From the NCBI GenBank assembly GCA_029856125.1, contig JAHQWJ010000068.1:1-33372 (forward strand): a stretch of 33,372 bases of DNA, in the 5' to 3' direction. Positions within the stretch are counted from its first letter, which is position 1; the number at the start of each line of letters is the position of its first letter. The notes under the pieces are model-generated. The model did no database searches and was not told the DNA's origin. It saw only the letters and a list, made by a program, of their open reading frames with translations. Shown one piece after another: positions 24,916 to 32,282 of the stretch. This stretch comes from Promethearchaeia archaeon. Its GTDB lineage: Archaea; Asgardarchaeota; Lokiarchaeia; Sigyniarchaeales; SOKP01. The position numbers and the translations under genes are program-made.

Positions 24916-26367
24916 TTATGGTTTTGCTTGCTCTACTTCTGTTCCGCACCATTTACAAAATTTATCGTCCTGTGTTAATTTACTACGACAAAATGAACAT
25001 GTTTTCGACTTTATCGGAGTTATTATGGTTGATTCCTTAGTGCTCCTTCCTTCAATTTTACCTCCACAACTCGGACAAAAGTGAGCGTCAGGTCGGAGAG
25101 AATTTCCACAACGAATGCAGTTAGTATCTACTTTACTAGGTTTTTTTATAGCTGATTTTGCGGGAGCTACTTTAGACGATGGTTTTGCTTTTAATTTCTT
25201 CTGTCCTCTTCTGGCCAAGAGAGCAACAACAATCACGATTCCAACAACAACTATGAGAACAATTAATATAGGTTGAATATCTATCCATCGATCAATAGAG
25301 GTAATTCCCGTATCGTAGGTCACATCAAAAGTAATTGTAGTTGATTCTTCTGGAGAAAGCATCGGGTCAAAATATACGAAGAAATACCACGTTCCATCAC
25401 TTGTAACGGTAAATGTATTTTCAGGGATTGAATCCGCTCCTTCAATATAAAAATCTGCGGCTGATAAGTCAATCACATTCGCAGCAGAATAGTCAATTGT
25501 AAAATTAACTACGACTGTGGATACTCCTTCGTTGTACCACACAACGTAATAATCTTTCGCGGAATCCACATTATGTACTCCAGTATCTGATAACACATCG
25601 TTTTCATCGATATAAAATGAAGGACTACCACCTTGATTCCACTCGTAAAGAGCTTGGCCGCTTGCTATAAAGAAATCAACTTGCCCTGATGCGTTAAAAT
25701 CGTAATTTATTGTTGATCCTGGTTTTAAATAATATCCAACGTATTCGTATTGATTTTGCAGAAGATTAAGCTGATCAGAATCGCTCCCAACTTTCGTAGT
25801 AGTAGGTAAGGACTCAAAAGGTCGATCCCAGATAGCAAAGCTAATTAAGCTATGTGAGGATTGTATGGAATATGTTATGTCATTCCCACCATTTATATCT
25901 TCGTATTCGTACCAATATTCGTTAAAGTATAGGGTTTCAGTCGAGCGATAATTCACAGTACCATTTGCATCTACATTGCTAAAAGGAAACCACATCGCAA
26001 CTCCAAAAAGAGGTAGCAATATTAGTCCTAAGACGATTGCTATCGTTATTCCACCTCCAACATAGACAGGGGAATAGTACCACGGTCTATACCACCGTCC
26101 AGCCCACCAGGGGTTATACCACCAGTGTCTATACCACGGATACCCATACCCGTAGTACCTCCTTCGAGGTCTATAGTACGAGTGACGGTAGGGTCCACTT
26201 GGTGCTCTTGAGGTTACTCGCCTTGCTCCAGTTCTTCCAAAGGGCGTTCCTGAAGATCTTGTACCACCCATTCGGAATGCTGCTGAGCCTCCGCGAAAGC
26301 CTCCTCCGCGAAATCCACCCCCACTAAACCCTCCGCCTCTAAAACCACCGCCACCACCGCGAGGCAC
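24916..26367 (-). CDS. Two-helix membrane protein with Gly/Arg/aromatic-rich head, external beta domain and two zinc ribbons
   Basis: A 483-residue protein of unusual build. Residues 1-35 are repeats of G-G-G-F-R/S (an RGG-like, disordered region); 36-100 are rich in Arg, Tyr and Trp. Membrane helix 1 is about 103-127. Residues 128-364 form a beta-rich, aromatic external domain with several N-x-T/S sites. Membrane helix 2 is about 365-385, followed by a basic linker. Two zinc ribbons end the protein: Cys417/420/431/434 and Cys457/460/471/474. Inferred topology: head and ribbons inside, beta domain outside. Its ATG is two bases after the stop of the CBS membrane gene, so both are in one operon. 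Function unknown; a signalling or surface-sensing part is a guess. Confidence 0.85.
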   Translation of the reverse strand: MPRGGGGGFRGGGFSGGGFRGGGFRGGSAAFRMGGTRSSGTPFGRTGARRVTSRAPSGPYRHSYYRPRRRYYGYGYPWYRHWWYNPWWAGRWYRPWYYSPVYVGGGITIAIVLGLILLPLFGVAMWFPFSNVDANGTVNYRSTETLYFNEYWYEYEDINGGNDITYSIQSSHSLISFAIWDRPFESLPTTTKVGSDSDQLNLLQNQYEYVGYYLKPGSTINYDFNASGQVDFFIASGQALYEWNQGGSPSFYIDENDVLSDTGVHNVDSAKDYYVVWYNEGVSTVVVNFTIDYSAANVIDLSAADFYIEGADSIPENTFTVTSDGTWYFFVYFDPMLSPEESTTITFDVTYDTGITSIDRWIDIQPILIVLIVVVGIVIVVALLARRGQKKLKAKPSSKVAPAKSAIKKPSKVDTNCIRCGNSLRPDAHFCPSCGGKIEGRSTKESTIITPIKSKTCSFCRSKLTQDDKFCKWCGTEVEQAKP

Positions 26368-26369
26368 TT

Positions 26370-27380
26370 TTATTTAGGCACCTCGTTAGCAGATTCTTTT
26401 TGACGAAAAAAATAATCCCTATAAATAGCTGCTATCACTAAAATCATAGATATTATTGAAAATGTCAATCCTACGCCATCAACGGTTACATTCGGAGTTG
26501 GAACAGCGATCGCAAATGCGACACCTAATAGAATCCAGTTAATAATTAGAAACACAACAAATAAAATAGGTAATAAAAATTGTACCAAAAATCCAGTTTG
26601 AATGTTGCGTCCTCGAGAATAACTAGAGAATATTATTGAAAAAAGCGCAAGGATGCCGAATACAACTATCAAAACACTAAAGATAACAATAATTAACCAA
26701 ATTATTCCGTTAGTATTAATAAGATTCACAAAAGGAACTAGAAAATTAATGCCTCTTGCTTCAAACAATCCAAAAAGGACAATTTGTCCCTCAATTTCAG
26801 CTATCCCGAAAAAGCTAAGTAGATCAGCGGGGTTTCCTGAAAAGAAGCCAAATATTCCAACAAGTGGAAAAATCACTCCTAAAACAAATGCAATAATTGT
26901 GCAAACCGTTGCGAACCAAAATTCGGCTGATCTCGTATCAGATACAGGAATTAAGCCTACTTCGTCATAATCTTCATCAGGAATATAACTCCAGCAATCT
27001 TGTATAGTGCATACTCCAACCAGCTTCTCATTCTCTACTACTGGTACGACATTGACATTTAAATCTCGCATTCTTGCAAAAGCTTCAGTCACAGGATCAT
27101 CAAGGGACATGGGTTTAATCTTATACATAGTAGAAATCACCATTTCTTCTTTTGGATCGTCTCCTTTAGCTACAACATTTTGAATTATATCAAAATCAGC
27201 TATGACTCCGAGAACTTTATCAGACTTTTCTTCGACTACAACTAAATCTGGCACACCTAACTCTTTCATTTTTTTTGCTGCTTCTTGAATAGTCGCATTA
27301 GAATTTATTACACCGTATTCATCGTCAATTACCAAATCCTTTATAAAATATTCTTTTTTAGTTAAGCCCAAATTCATCAT
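26370..27380 (-). CDS. CBS-pair protein with a C-terminal membrane domain
   Basis: A 336-residue protein. Residues about 10-130 are two CBS repeats (IDDEYGVINSNATIQEAAKKM with GVIADFDIIQ, then YKIKPMSLDDPVTEAFARM with GVCTIQDCW), which in other proteins bind adenine nucleotides or SAM. From about 155 to 325 there are four membrane helices with a large loop (about 178-222) between helices 1 and 2. There is no channel or transporter motif I can name. The gene precedes the zinc-ribbon membrane gene by two bases, so a sensor pair is plausible: energy state sensed by CBS, relayed at the membrane. The start can be either of two adjacent ATGs (27380 or 27377). Confidence 0.78.
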   Translation of the reverse strand: MMNLGLTKKEYFIKDLVIDDEYGVINSNATIQEAAKKMKELGVPDLVVVEEKSDKVLGVIADFDIIQNVVAKGDDPKEEMVISTMYKIKPMSLDDPVTEAFARMRDLNVNVVPVVENEKLVGVCTIQDCWSYIPDEDYDEVGLIPVSDTRSAEFWFATVCTIIAFVLGVIFPLVGIFGFFSGNPADLLSFFGIAEIEGQIVLFGLFEARGINFLVPFVNLINTNGIIWLIIVIFSVLIVVFGILALFSIIFSSYSRGRNIQTGFLVQFLLPILFVVFLIINWILLGVAFAIAVPTPNVTVDGVGLTFSIISMILVIAAIYRDYFFRQKESANEVPK

Positions 27381-27518
27381 TTTTTATGTTAGATTTGTTA
27401 TTTATAAAACAGATTAAAGTAACTATTAAAATTAACTATAGTCCAATTATTAATTCTTCTAGTAAAATTAAAAATTCTCTAAAGAAAATACATAAGAAAA
27501 TTAATAATATATAAGATT

Positions 27519-27527
27519 AAAAAAAAA
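27519..27527 (-). terminator. T9 terminator after the SCP2-like gene
   Basis: Nine Ts on the minus strand begin 12 bases past the stop at 27540. Confidence 0.5.
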
Positions 27528-27539
27528 GAGTAGTTTGAA

Positions 27540-27998
27540 TTAATAAAATTCAGTCCCTTCTATTATAGTGGTAGAAACGACTAGTTCCTGCGCGGCCTTA
27601 GTTGCTCGCATGACTTTCGCCATGTTTCCTACGAGTTTAAATTTACCTGCCATTAAACCCTGAATTGGATCGAGTTCTTGTTTCAAAACCTTTACCCAAT
27701 TATCGTATATTCCTGAAAATACAAATTCTGCGCCGATTTTTTCTCCTTCTTTTAAAGGTCGTGGCTCAGAATTAGGGGGTAAAATTTCGAATTCTTCTCC
27801 CTCCTTTAGGACTTTACTGCCTGTGCAGTCTCCTTTAAATAATCCAATAAACATTGTTATTTTATGGTCCAAATTACCGCTAGGTTCAACCAAGAAAATG
27901 AAATCACCCGTCCACCAAGAAGCTGCCGCTTTGTAATTGGCATTATTGTTTAAAGCTTTCACATAGGCTTCAGCCCATTCCTCTGAAAATACTTTCAT
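27540..27998 (-). CDS. SCP2 sterol-binding-domain-like protein
   Basis: A 152-residue soluble protein. It opens with WAEAYVKALNNNANYKAAASWWTGDFIFLVEP, and ends with GIYDNWVKVLKQELDPIQGLMAGKFKLVGNMAKVMRATKAAQELV. The latter is the usual SCP2 pattern: a strand, a helix over a short glycine turn, then a K-L-x-G-x strand and a closing helix. SCP2 domains hold a hydrophobic ligand such as a fatty acyl chain or sterol. Archaeal copies have no known ligand. It stands alone with its own T-tract. The 141-residue protein at 17273 may be a distant relative. Confidence 0.8.
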   Translation of the reverse strand: MKVFSEEWAEAYVKALNNNANYKAAASWWTGDFIFLVEPSGNLDHKITMFIGLFKGDCTGSKVLKEGEEFEILPPNSEPRPLKEGEKIGAEFVFSGIYDNWVKVLKQELDPIQGLMAGKFKLVGNMAKVMRATKAAQELVVSTTIIEGTEFY

Positions 27999-28139
27999 AT
28001 CTCACACTCTCTATTATATTAATAAAATTTACTTCTATTATGATTAGTATTACTTCTTTTTATTTGAAAGTAATTAAATCTAAAATTGAGTGAAATGATA
28101 AAGAATAGTTATAGATGGATGTTTATTAAGATAAGTTAT

Positions 28140-28148
28140 AAAAAAAAA
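28140..28148 (-). terminator. T9 terminator after the DUF1512 gene
   Basis: Nine Ts on the minus strand begin five bases past the stop at 28153. Confidence 0.5.
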
Positions 28149-28152
28149 GAAA

Positions 28153-29307
28153 TTATACTCCTACGCCAATGGTATTTCCTATACCAGCAACTATAATCTT
28201 TGCTCCTTTCTCAGTACGCTTCCGAATCCCCATTTTAATATTTTCTACAATAGGATGAACGCTTTTGGTAATTGGTCGCGACATTGTTGTTATCGCATTT
28301 TCTAATGATTGCCTGCAGATAACAGCGTCAATAGGAATAGCTTTTTTGCTTGAAGATTCCTCGATATAAAACTTTTCAACGCCAATTCCTCCAATAGCGG
28401 CACCAACTCCTATTGCGATTGACCCAGTTTTATCTCCAGAAAATTTAAGACCAGCATCGATCATTATTATTCGAGATATGGATTCTCCATGTTCTTCGAT
28501 TAATTTTTTAATTGCAGTACCTGGTTTTCCAACAGTTCCTCCAGGTCCCTCGGCTCGCACAACATATATTGTTCTACCTTCAAAAGCAACCTCTTGATAT
28601 ATTGTATCCTTTGCGATTTCAATGGCTTCAACATCGTCACTATTTGAAACATCTCTTACAAAACTTCCGGCAACTAAAGGTCCAAGGGCGTCTCCAATTG
28701 GGCTTCCTTCAGAAAAAGCTTTTGTAGCGTGGTAGTACGATTTACCCATTGCTAAAATCATAGTCATCTGCATGGAAATCTGCATTAAGACAATGTACGA
28801 TTTAGACTTTTTTCCTAATATTAAGAAGTGTTTGACTAAACGATAAACATAATCAACAGCCATAGTAGCTTCAAGGACATTTTCTAAATTTTGAGCTTCT
28901 TTAGTTCCTGGTTCAACATTTGGAGCTATACCTACTATTTCATCTTTGAATCTTTCATCCCTTACATTAATGATGTGATCAATTTTTGGAATTATGCCAT
29001 AAGGATCAAGACTAACTGGTGTAATAGCGACGAAAGTTAAGAAGTTTTCAAGCTTGAGCATTAAATCCTTATCTGTTTCTTTTTTGTCAGTGTATTTTCT
29101 AAAATTCGAAAGTAAAATCTGTTTACACTCGTCATCCCATTTTTTGAGTTTTTCCAAACCAGTTTCGATCTCTCTTGCTGAGCGCCAGGCTTGGAGTTTT
29201 GTACCATAAAACATAGAAACAAATATTAAGGCAAACCATAACAAATTAAAAATCAATCCGAGAGGATCTGTTTCCGTTTGGCCGAATTGCATTATTTGAA
29301 TAATCAT
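28153..29307 (-). CDS. DUF1512 family archaeal protein
   Basis: A 384-residue protein matching the archaeal DUF1512 family by eye. One membrane helix near the N-terminus (about 14-35, LGLIFNLLWFALIFVSMFYG) is followed by a helical region with KLQAWRSAREIETGLEKLKKW and TFVAITPVSLDPYGIIPKIDHIIN. The C-terminal half is alpha/beta with glycine-rich loops: VVRAEGPGGTVGKPG, IIMIDAGLKFSGDKTGSIAIGVGAAIGGIG, and a last GAKIIVAGIGNTIGVG. The conserved DAGLKFSGD and GxGxAIGG loops suggest a small-ligand or phosphate site. The biochemical function is unknown. It is divergent from the 29457 gene. Confidence 0.82.
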   Translation of the reverse strand: MIIQIMQFGQTETDPLGLIFNLLWFALIFVSMFYGTKLQAWRSAREIETGLEKLKKWDDECKQILLSNFRKYTDKKETDKDLMLKLENFLTFVAITPVSLDPYGIIPKIDHIINVRDERFKDEIVGIAPNVEPGTKEAQNLENVLEATMAVDYVYRLVKHFLILGKKSKSYIVLMQISMQMTMILAMGKSYYHATKAFSEGSPIGDALGPLVAGSFVRDVSNSDDVEAIEIAKDTIYQEVAFEGRTIYVVRAEGPGGTVGKPGTAIKKLIEEHGESISRIIMIDAGLKFSGDKTGSIAIGVGAAIGGIGVEKFYIEESSSKKAIPIDAVICRQSLENAITTMSRPITKSVHPIVENIKMGIRKRTEKGAKIIVAGIGNTIGVGV

Positions 29308-29456
29308 TTTTAACTTTTCTCTGTTTTAAATAATATATATAATTGAAATATTAAATCTATTAAGTTTTCATAATAACAAAATTTAATTAATCTTATATTC
29401 TTTTCTATTATAGAGTAAAGTTTACAAGGTATCAATAAGAAAATGGAAAGATATTC

Positions 29457-29894
29457 ATGATTGACGAAGAAGACGATGAAGATATTTTAAATAAAAAGCG
29501 TTCTTTGAAGAGCCTTCTTAAAAATCTTCTATTGATTGGACTTATTGCTATAGGAGTTCTTTTTATGTATATCGGAGGGCCTGATCAAGTTTTCAATATG
29601 GTTGTAGGTTTCGGATTCATTTGTTTAGGGACCACATTATTCCAATTAGGAAAAAATACCAGTGACCCAATAAGACAGACTTTAACCATATTAAAATGTA
29701 AATCCTGTGGTGCGATTAAAGTGAGGAATTACGAGGATGGGGATTTCATTTTTAAGTCTATGGGGTCTTGCGAAAAATGTAACAATTCTGTGGAAATAGA
29801 CCAGATTTATAGCGTTAAACTTAAGAAATCCCGGAAAAAAGACGATAAACTAGAAGAAAGCAAAAAGAAGTTACTGGAAACAATCGAAGTTTAA
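29457..29894 (+). CDS. Small membrane protein with a C-terminal zinc ribbon
   Basis: A 145-residue protein: an acidic start (IDEEDDEDI), a basic patch, two membrane helices (about 24-40 and 46-63), then a zinc ribbon with Cys81, Cys84, Cys105 and Cys108, and a charged, likely helical tail. Conserved hypothetical proteins of this form occur in Asgard and Thermoproteota genomes, of unknown role. It is immediately followed by coaD in the same reading frame, separated by the TAA at 29892-29894, and probably shares its transcript. Confidence 0.75.
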   Translation: MIDEEDDEDILNKKRSLKSLLKNLLLIGLIAIGVLFMYIGGPDQVFNMVVGFGFICLGTTLFQLGKNTSDPIRQTLTILKCKSCGAIKVRNYEDGDFIFKSMGSCEKCNNSVEIDQIYSVKLKKSRKKDDKLEESKKKLLETIEV

Positions 29895-29905
29895 ATTCAT
29901 CAGTT

Positions 29906-29921
29906 AGGTGTTTCCCTAATT
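29906..29921 (+). promoter_or_regulatory. Shine-Dalgarno and probable ATT start of coaD
   Basis: AGGTG at 29906-29910 is followed by eight bases and then ATT at 29919. The same motif and the same eight-base gap precede the ATG of AOR. There is no ATG, GTG or TTG in this frame between the TAA at 29892 and the ATG at 29937. Confidence 0.45.
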
Positions 29922-30365
29922 TTAAATAAAATTGGAATGGGCGGAACTTTTGATCATCTTCATGATGGCCATAAATTTTTGTTAAAAACAGCTTTGAATT
30001 TGTCCAAAACGATAGAGATCGGCTTAACATCTCAACAATTGCTTAAAAACAAAATAGCCCCTTCGAAATTAGAAGATTACGATACTAGAAAGAATAATTT
30101 AAAAGCATTCATCAACACTTTCACGGACATTAAAAGGGTGAATATTGTTGAAATTAGAAATTGGGATGATATGGCTAAATATTCTCAAGATCCAGAGTAC
30201 GAAGGACTAATTGTAAGTCAAGAAACTTATTCAAACGCCATTAAATTAAACGAACAAAGAGAAGCAAAAGGATTAGGACCACTAATATTAATTGTTATTC
30301 CCCTTCTAAAAGATAGAAATAATAAAAGAATAAGTTCTACGGCTATTCGAGAAGAACTAGAGTAG
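29919..30365 (+). CDS. coaD: Pantetheine-phosphate adenylyltransferase, archaeal type
   Basis: Transfers AMP from ATP to 4'-phosphopantetheine to make dephospho-CoA. The nucleotidyltransferase motif GGTFDHLHDGHKFLL is at the very start and the ISSTAIREEL motif is at the end; EYEGLIVSQETYSNA and GPLILIVIPLL are typical of the archaeal family, which differs from bacterial CoaD. With the ATG at 29937 the protein (142 residues) would start at the catalytic motif and lack the first strand that always precedes it. Starting at ATT 29919 adds MLNKIG, restoring a short first strand (148 residues). I give this start as the better-supported one; 29937 is the conventional alternative. Same strand and frame as the zinc-ribbon gene just upstream. 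Confidence 0.85.
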   Translation: MLNKIGMGGTFDHLHDGHKFLLKTALNLSKTIEIGLTSQQLLKNKIAPSKLEDYDTRKNNLKAFINTFTDIKRVNIVEIRNWDDMAKYSQDPEYEGLIVSQETYSNAIKLNEQREAKGLGPLILIVIPLLKDRNNKRISSTAIREELE

Positions 30366-30507
30366 ATAAATTTTTTAGTTAGTAACACTACTAAATATAT
30401 AATTGAATGATTACTTGAGAAGTGTAGATTTTGAATTTATATAACGGTTTAAGATTACCTACTAAAAATTTCATTCGAGTTTCATTTAATTTCAAATTTT
30501 TTATTCT

Positions 30508-30549
30508 GCCAAGAGAATAATACGAACTAATTATAGTTTTTCTCTTGGC
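30508..30549. repeat. Inverted repeat / RNA hairpin
   Basis: GCCAAGAGAA at 30508-30517 pairs perfectly with TTCTCTTGGC at 30540-30549. Inside, AACTA (30525-30529) pairs with TAGTT (30534-30538) around an ATTA loop, giving a two-part stem with a 7-by-1 internal loop. Not followed by a T-run on either strand, so not a simple terminator. Confidence 0.7.
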
Positions 30550-30686
30550 TGCGGATTTTGATTTGAAGTATTAGGTCTATATTTAATTTAAATCTGTGTT
30601 TAATTGCTAAATATTGTTCTAATTCATGAAAGAGCAATTTTAAACGATATCCTTCACGAAAGATTTAAAAATGTTAGAGATTTAGA

Positions 30687-30698
30687 AAAAATATATTA
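30687..30698 (+). promoter_or_regulatory. TATA box of pheS
   Basis: AAAATATATTA lies 29-40 bases before the ATG at 30727. The start would fall at or just before the ATG, so pheS is likely leaderless, agreeing with the lack of a Shine-Dalgarno there. Confidence 0.45.
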
Positions 30699-30726
30699 GA
30701 TAGTAAATAAATTTTGATTTAGAGAT

Positions 30727-32262
30727 ATGACTATTAAATTAAAAAAACCCGTTATCGAAATTCTCACAGTATTAAAGAAAAAGAAAACTGAGCAATTGGC
30801 ATCATCATTTGCAAAAGAATTGAATATTGATTATATTGTCCTCATGACAGCTATTAACGATCTCATAGATTTTGATCTAGGAGGGTTCAGGGAGGAAGAA
30901 ATTAATCAAATTTCTTTAAACGAGGAAGGACGAAATTATTTAGAAAACGGATTACCAGAAAATCAATTATTAAAATTAATGAAAAAATCTGATGTTAAAG
31001 AGATTAACATGAAAGAATTGCTTGTCAAATCTAAGCTAGATAAACAACTTTTTTACGTCGGTCTTTCTAATATGAGGAAAAACTGTTGGATTGCTCAAAG
31101 TAAAGCTACCGGAGAAAATAAGATTTTTCTTGTAGCTGAAGAATTTCCTGAAACTGATGTTGAAAAATTTATGAACACATTTAAGGCAAATCCTACACGT
31201 GATTATTCCAAATTATCAAAAAATGAACAGATACAATTTGATCTATTAAATAGAAGGAAATTATTTACAAAAGAGAAAAAAACTGAACGCTATATTTTTC
31301 TTACAAATAAGGGGAAATCAATCAAAATCTCTACCATTAAGGAATTAGAACAGGTAAGCAAAATAACTCCGGAAATGCTTAGTTCTGGTACTTGGAAGAA
31401 ATACAATCTAAAACCTTTTGATGTAACAAAACCGGGTCCTTCGTTAAAGGCGGGAAGAACGCATCCTCTTATAAATCTGATTAATGAAATTAGAGAAGTC
31501 TTCATTTCAATGGGATTTACTGAAATTAGAGGTCCGATCGTCGAAAGCGCGTTTTTTAACTTTGATGCATTATTCCAACCACAAGATCATCCTGCACGCG
31601 AATTACAAGACACTTTTTATTTAAACAACCCTAAAGTTGCGAGGCTACCAGACAGAGATAGGGTGCTAGCTGTTAAAGCAACACATGAGAATGGAGGAGA
31701 TTCTGGTTCGTTAGGTTGGAGGTATAAGTGGGACGAAGACACAGCAAAGCAAACAGTGTTAAGAACTCATACAACTTCAACAACTATGAGAAGATTAGCT
31801 CAATTTTATAAAAATAACGATAAAACTCCAGTAAAAGTATTCTGTATAGACAGAGTATTCCGAAATGAAAATTTAGATAAATCTCATTTAGCCGAGTTTA
31901 CGCAAATAGAGGGTATCGTTATTGATGAAAATGTTAACTTAAGTAATTTGATAGGATTACTATCTGAATTTTACAGGAAGATGGGCTTTAAAAAAATTGT
32001 AACAAGACCGGGATTTTTCCCATACACTGAACCCAGTATGGAAGTCTCCGTATATTATGATAAAATAGGAGAATGGTTAGAAATGGGCGGTTCAGGCATT
32101 TTCAGACCAGAAGTGACAACCCCTTGGGGCATTAAGAACCCTACAAGAGTTTTAGCATGGGGTCAAGGACTTGAACGTATTGCGATGTTATATTACAACC
32201 GAAAAGATATTAGAGACTTATATATAAATCCAATAAAGTGGTTGCGTCAACAACCATATTAA
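30727..32262 (+). CDS. pheS: Phenylalanyl-tRNA synthetase alpha subunit
   Basis: A 511-residue archaeal/eukaryotic-type alpha subunit that forms an alpha2-beta2 enzyme with PheT. The N-terminal 200 residues hold winged-helix-like tRNA-binding modules (ILTVLKKKKTEQLASSFA and following, with SKNEQIQFDLLNRRKLF). The catalytic class II core starts near residue 240: HPLINLINEIREVFISMGFTEIRGP is motif 1, FRNENLDKSHLAEFTQIEG is near motif 2, and GSGIFRPEV then GQGLERIAML is motif 3. FQPQDHPARELQDTFYL is typical of the family. It is followed after 14 bases by pheT, with GAGGTGA overlapping the gap. Confidence 0.95.
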   Translation: MTIKLKKPVIEILTVLKKKKTEQLASSFAKELNIDYIVLMTAINDLIDFDLGGFREEEINQISLNEEGRNYLENGLPENQLLKLMKKSDVKEINMKELLVKSKLDKQLFYVGLSNMRKNCWIAQSKATGENKIFLVAEEFPETDVEKFMNTFKANPTRDYSKLSKNEQIQFDLLNRRKLFTKEKKTERYIFLTNKGKSIKISTIKELEQVSKITPEMLSSGTWKKYNLKPFDVTKPGPSLKAGRTHPLINLINEIREVFISMGFTEIRGPIVESAFFNFDALFQPQDHPARELQDTFYLNNPKVARLPDRDRVLAVKATHENGGDSGSLGWRYKWDEDTAKQTVLRTHTTSTTMRRLAQFYKNNDKTPVKVFCIDRVFRNENLDKSHLAEFTQIEGIVIDENVNLSNLIGLLSEFYRKMGFKKIVTRPGFFPYTEPSMEVSVYYDKIGEWLEMGGSGIFRPEVTTPWGIKNPTRVLAWGQGLERIAMLYYNRKDIRDLYINPIKWLRQQPY

Positions 32263-32266
32263 ATTG

Positions 32267-32282
32267 AGGTGAAACAATTATA
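32267..32282 (+). promoter_or_regulatory. Shine-Dalgarno and non-ATG start of pheT
   Basis: AGGTG at 32267-32271 (within GAGGTGA) is followed by ATT at 32277 (5-base gap) and ATA at 32280 (8-base gap). The in-frame stop TGA is at 32265-32267, so the protein must begin after it. Confidence 0.5.

Larger units (their letters stand above)
30366..30726. other. 361-base gene-free region between coaD and pheS
   Basis: No convincing gene: the longest open stretch is a 29-codon TTG-started one. It holds a strong hairpin (30508-30549), a pair of TTCAYGAAAGA repeats (30623-30633 and 30653-30663), and a TATA-like AAAATATATTA (about 30687-30698) that would place the pheS transcript start close to its ATG at 30727. 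Confidence 0.7.

Noticed and set aside
26037..26327. Plus-strand open frame rich in Thr/Tyr opposite the glycine/aromatic-rich head
   Set aside because: Its low-complexity composition simply mirrors the repetitive codons of the real minus-strand gene.
28512..28727. Plus-strand open frame rich in Leu/Gln opposite DUF1512
   Set aside because: Antisense to a conserved protein; composition is that of a shadow frame.
29457..30365. Possible single gene joining the membrane zinc-ribbon protein to coaD by stop readthrough, since both are in one frame with only TAA between
   Set aside because: There is no sign of a readthrough signal, a Shine-Dalgarno lies after the stop, and CoaD is normally a separate soluble enzyme; same frame has a one-in-three chance.
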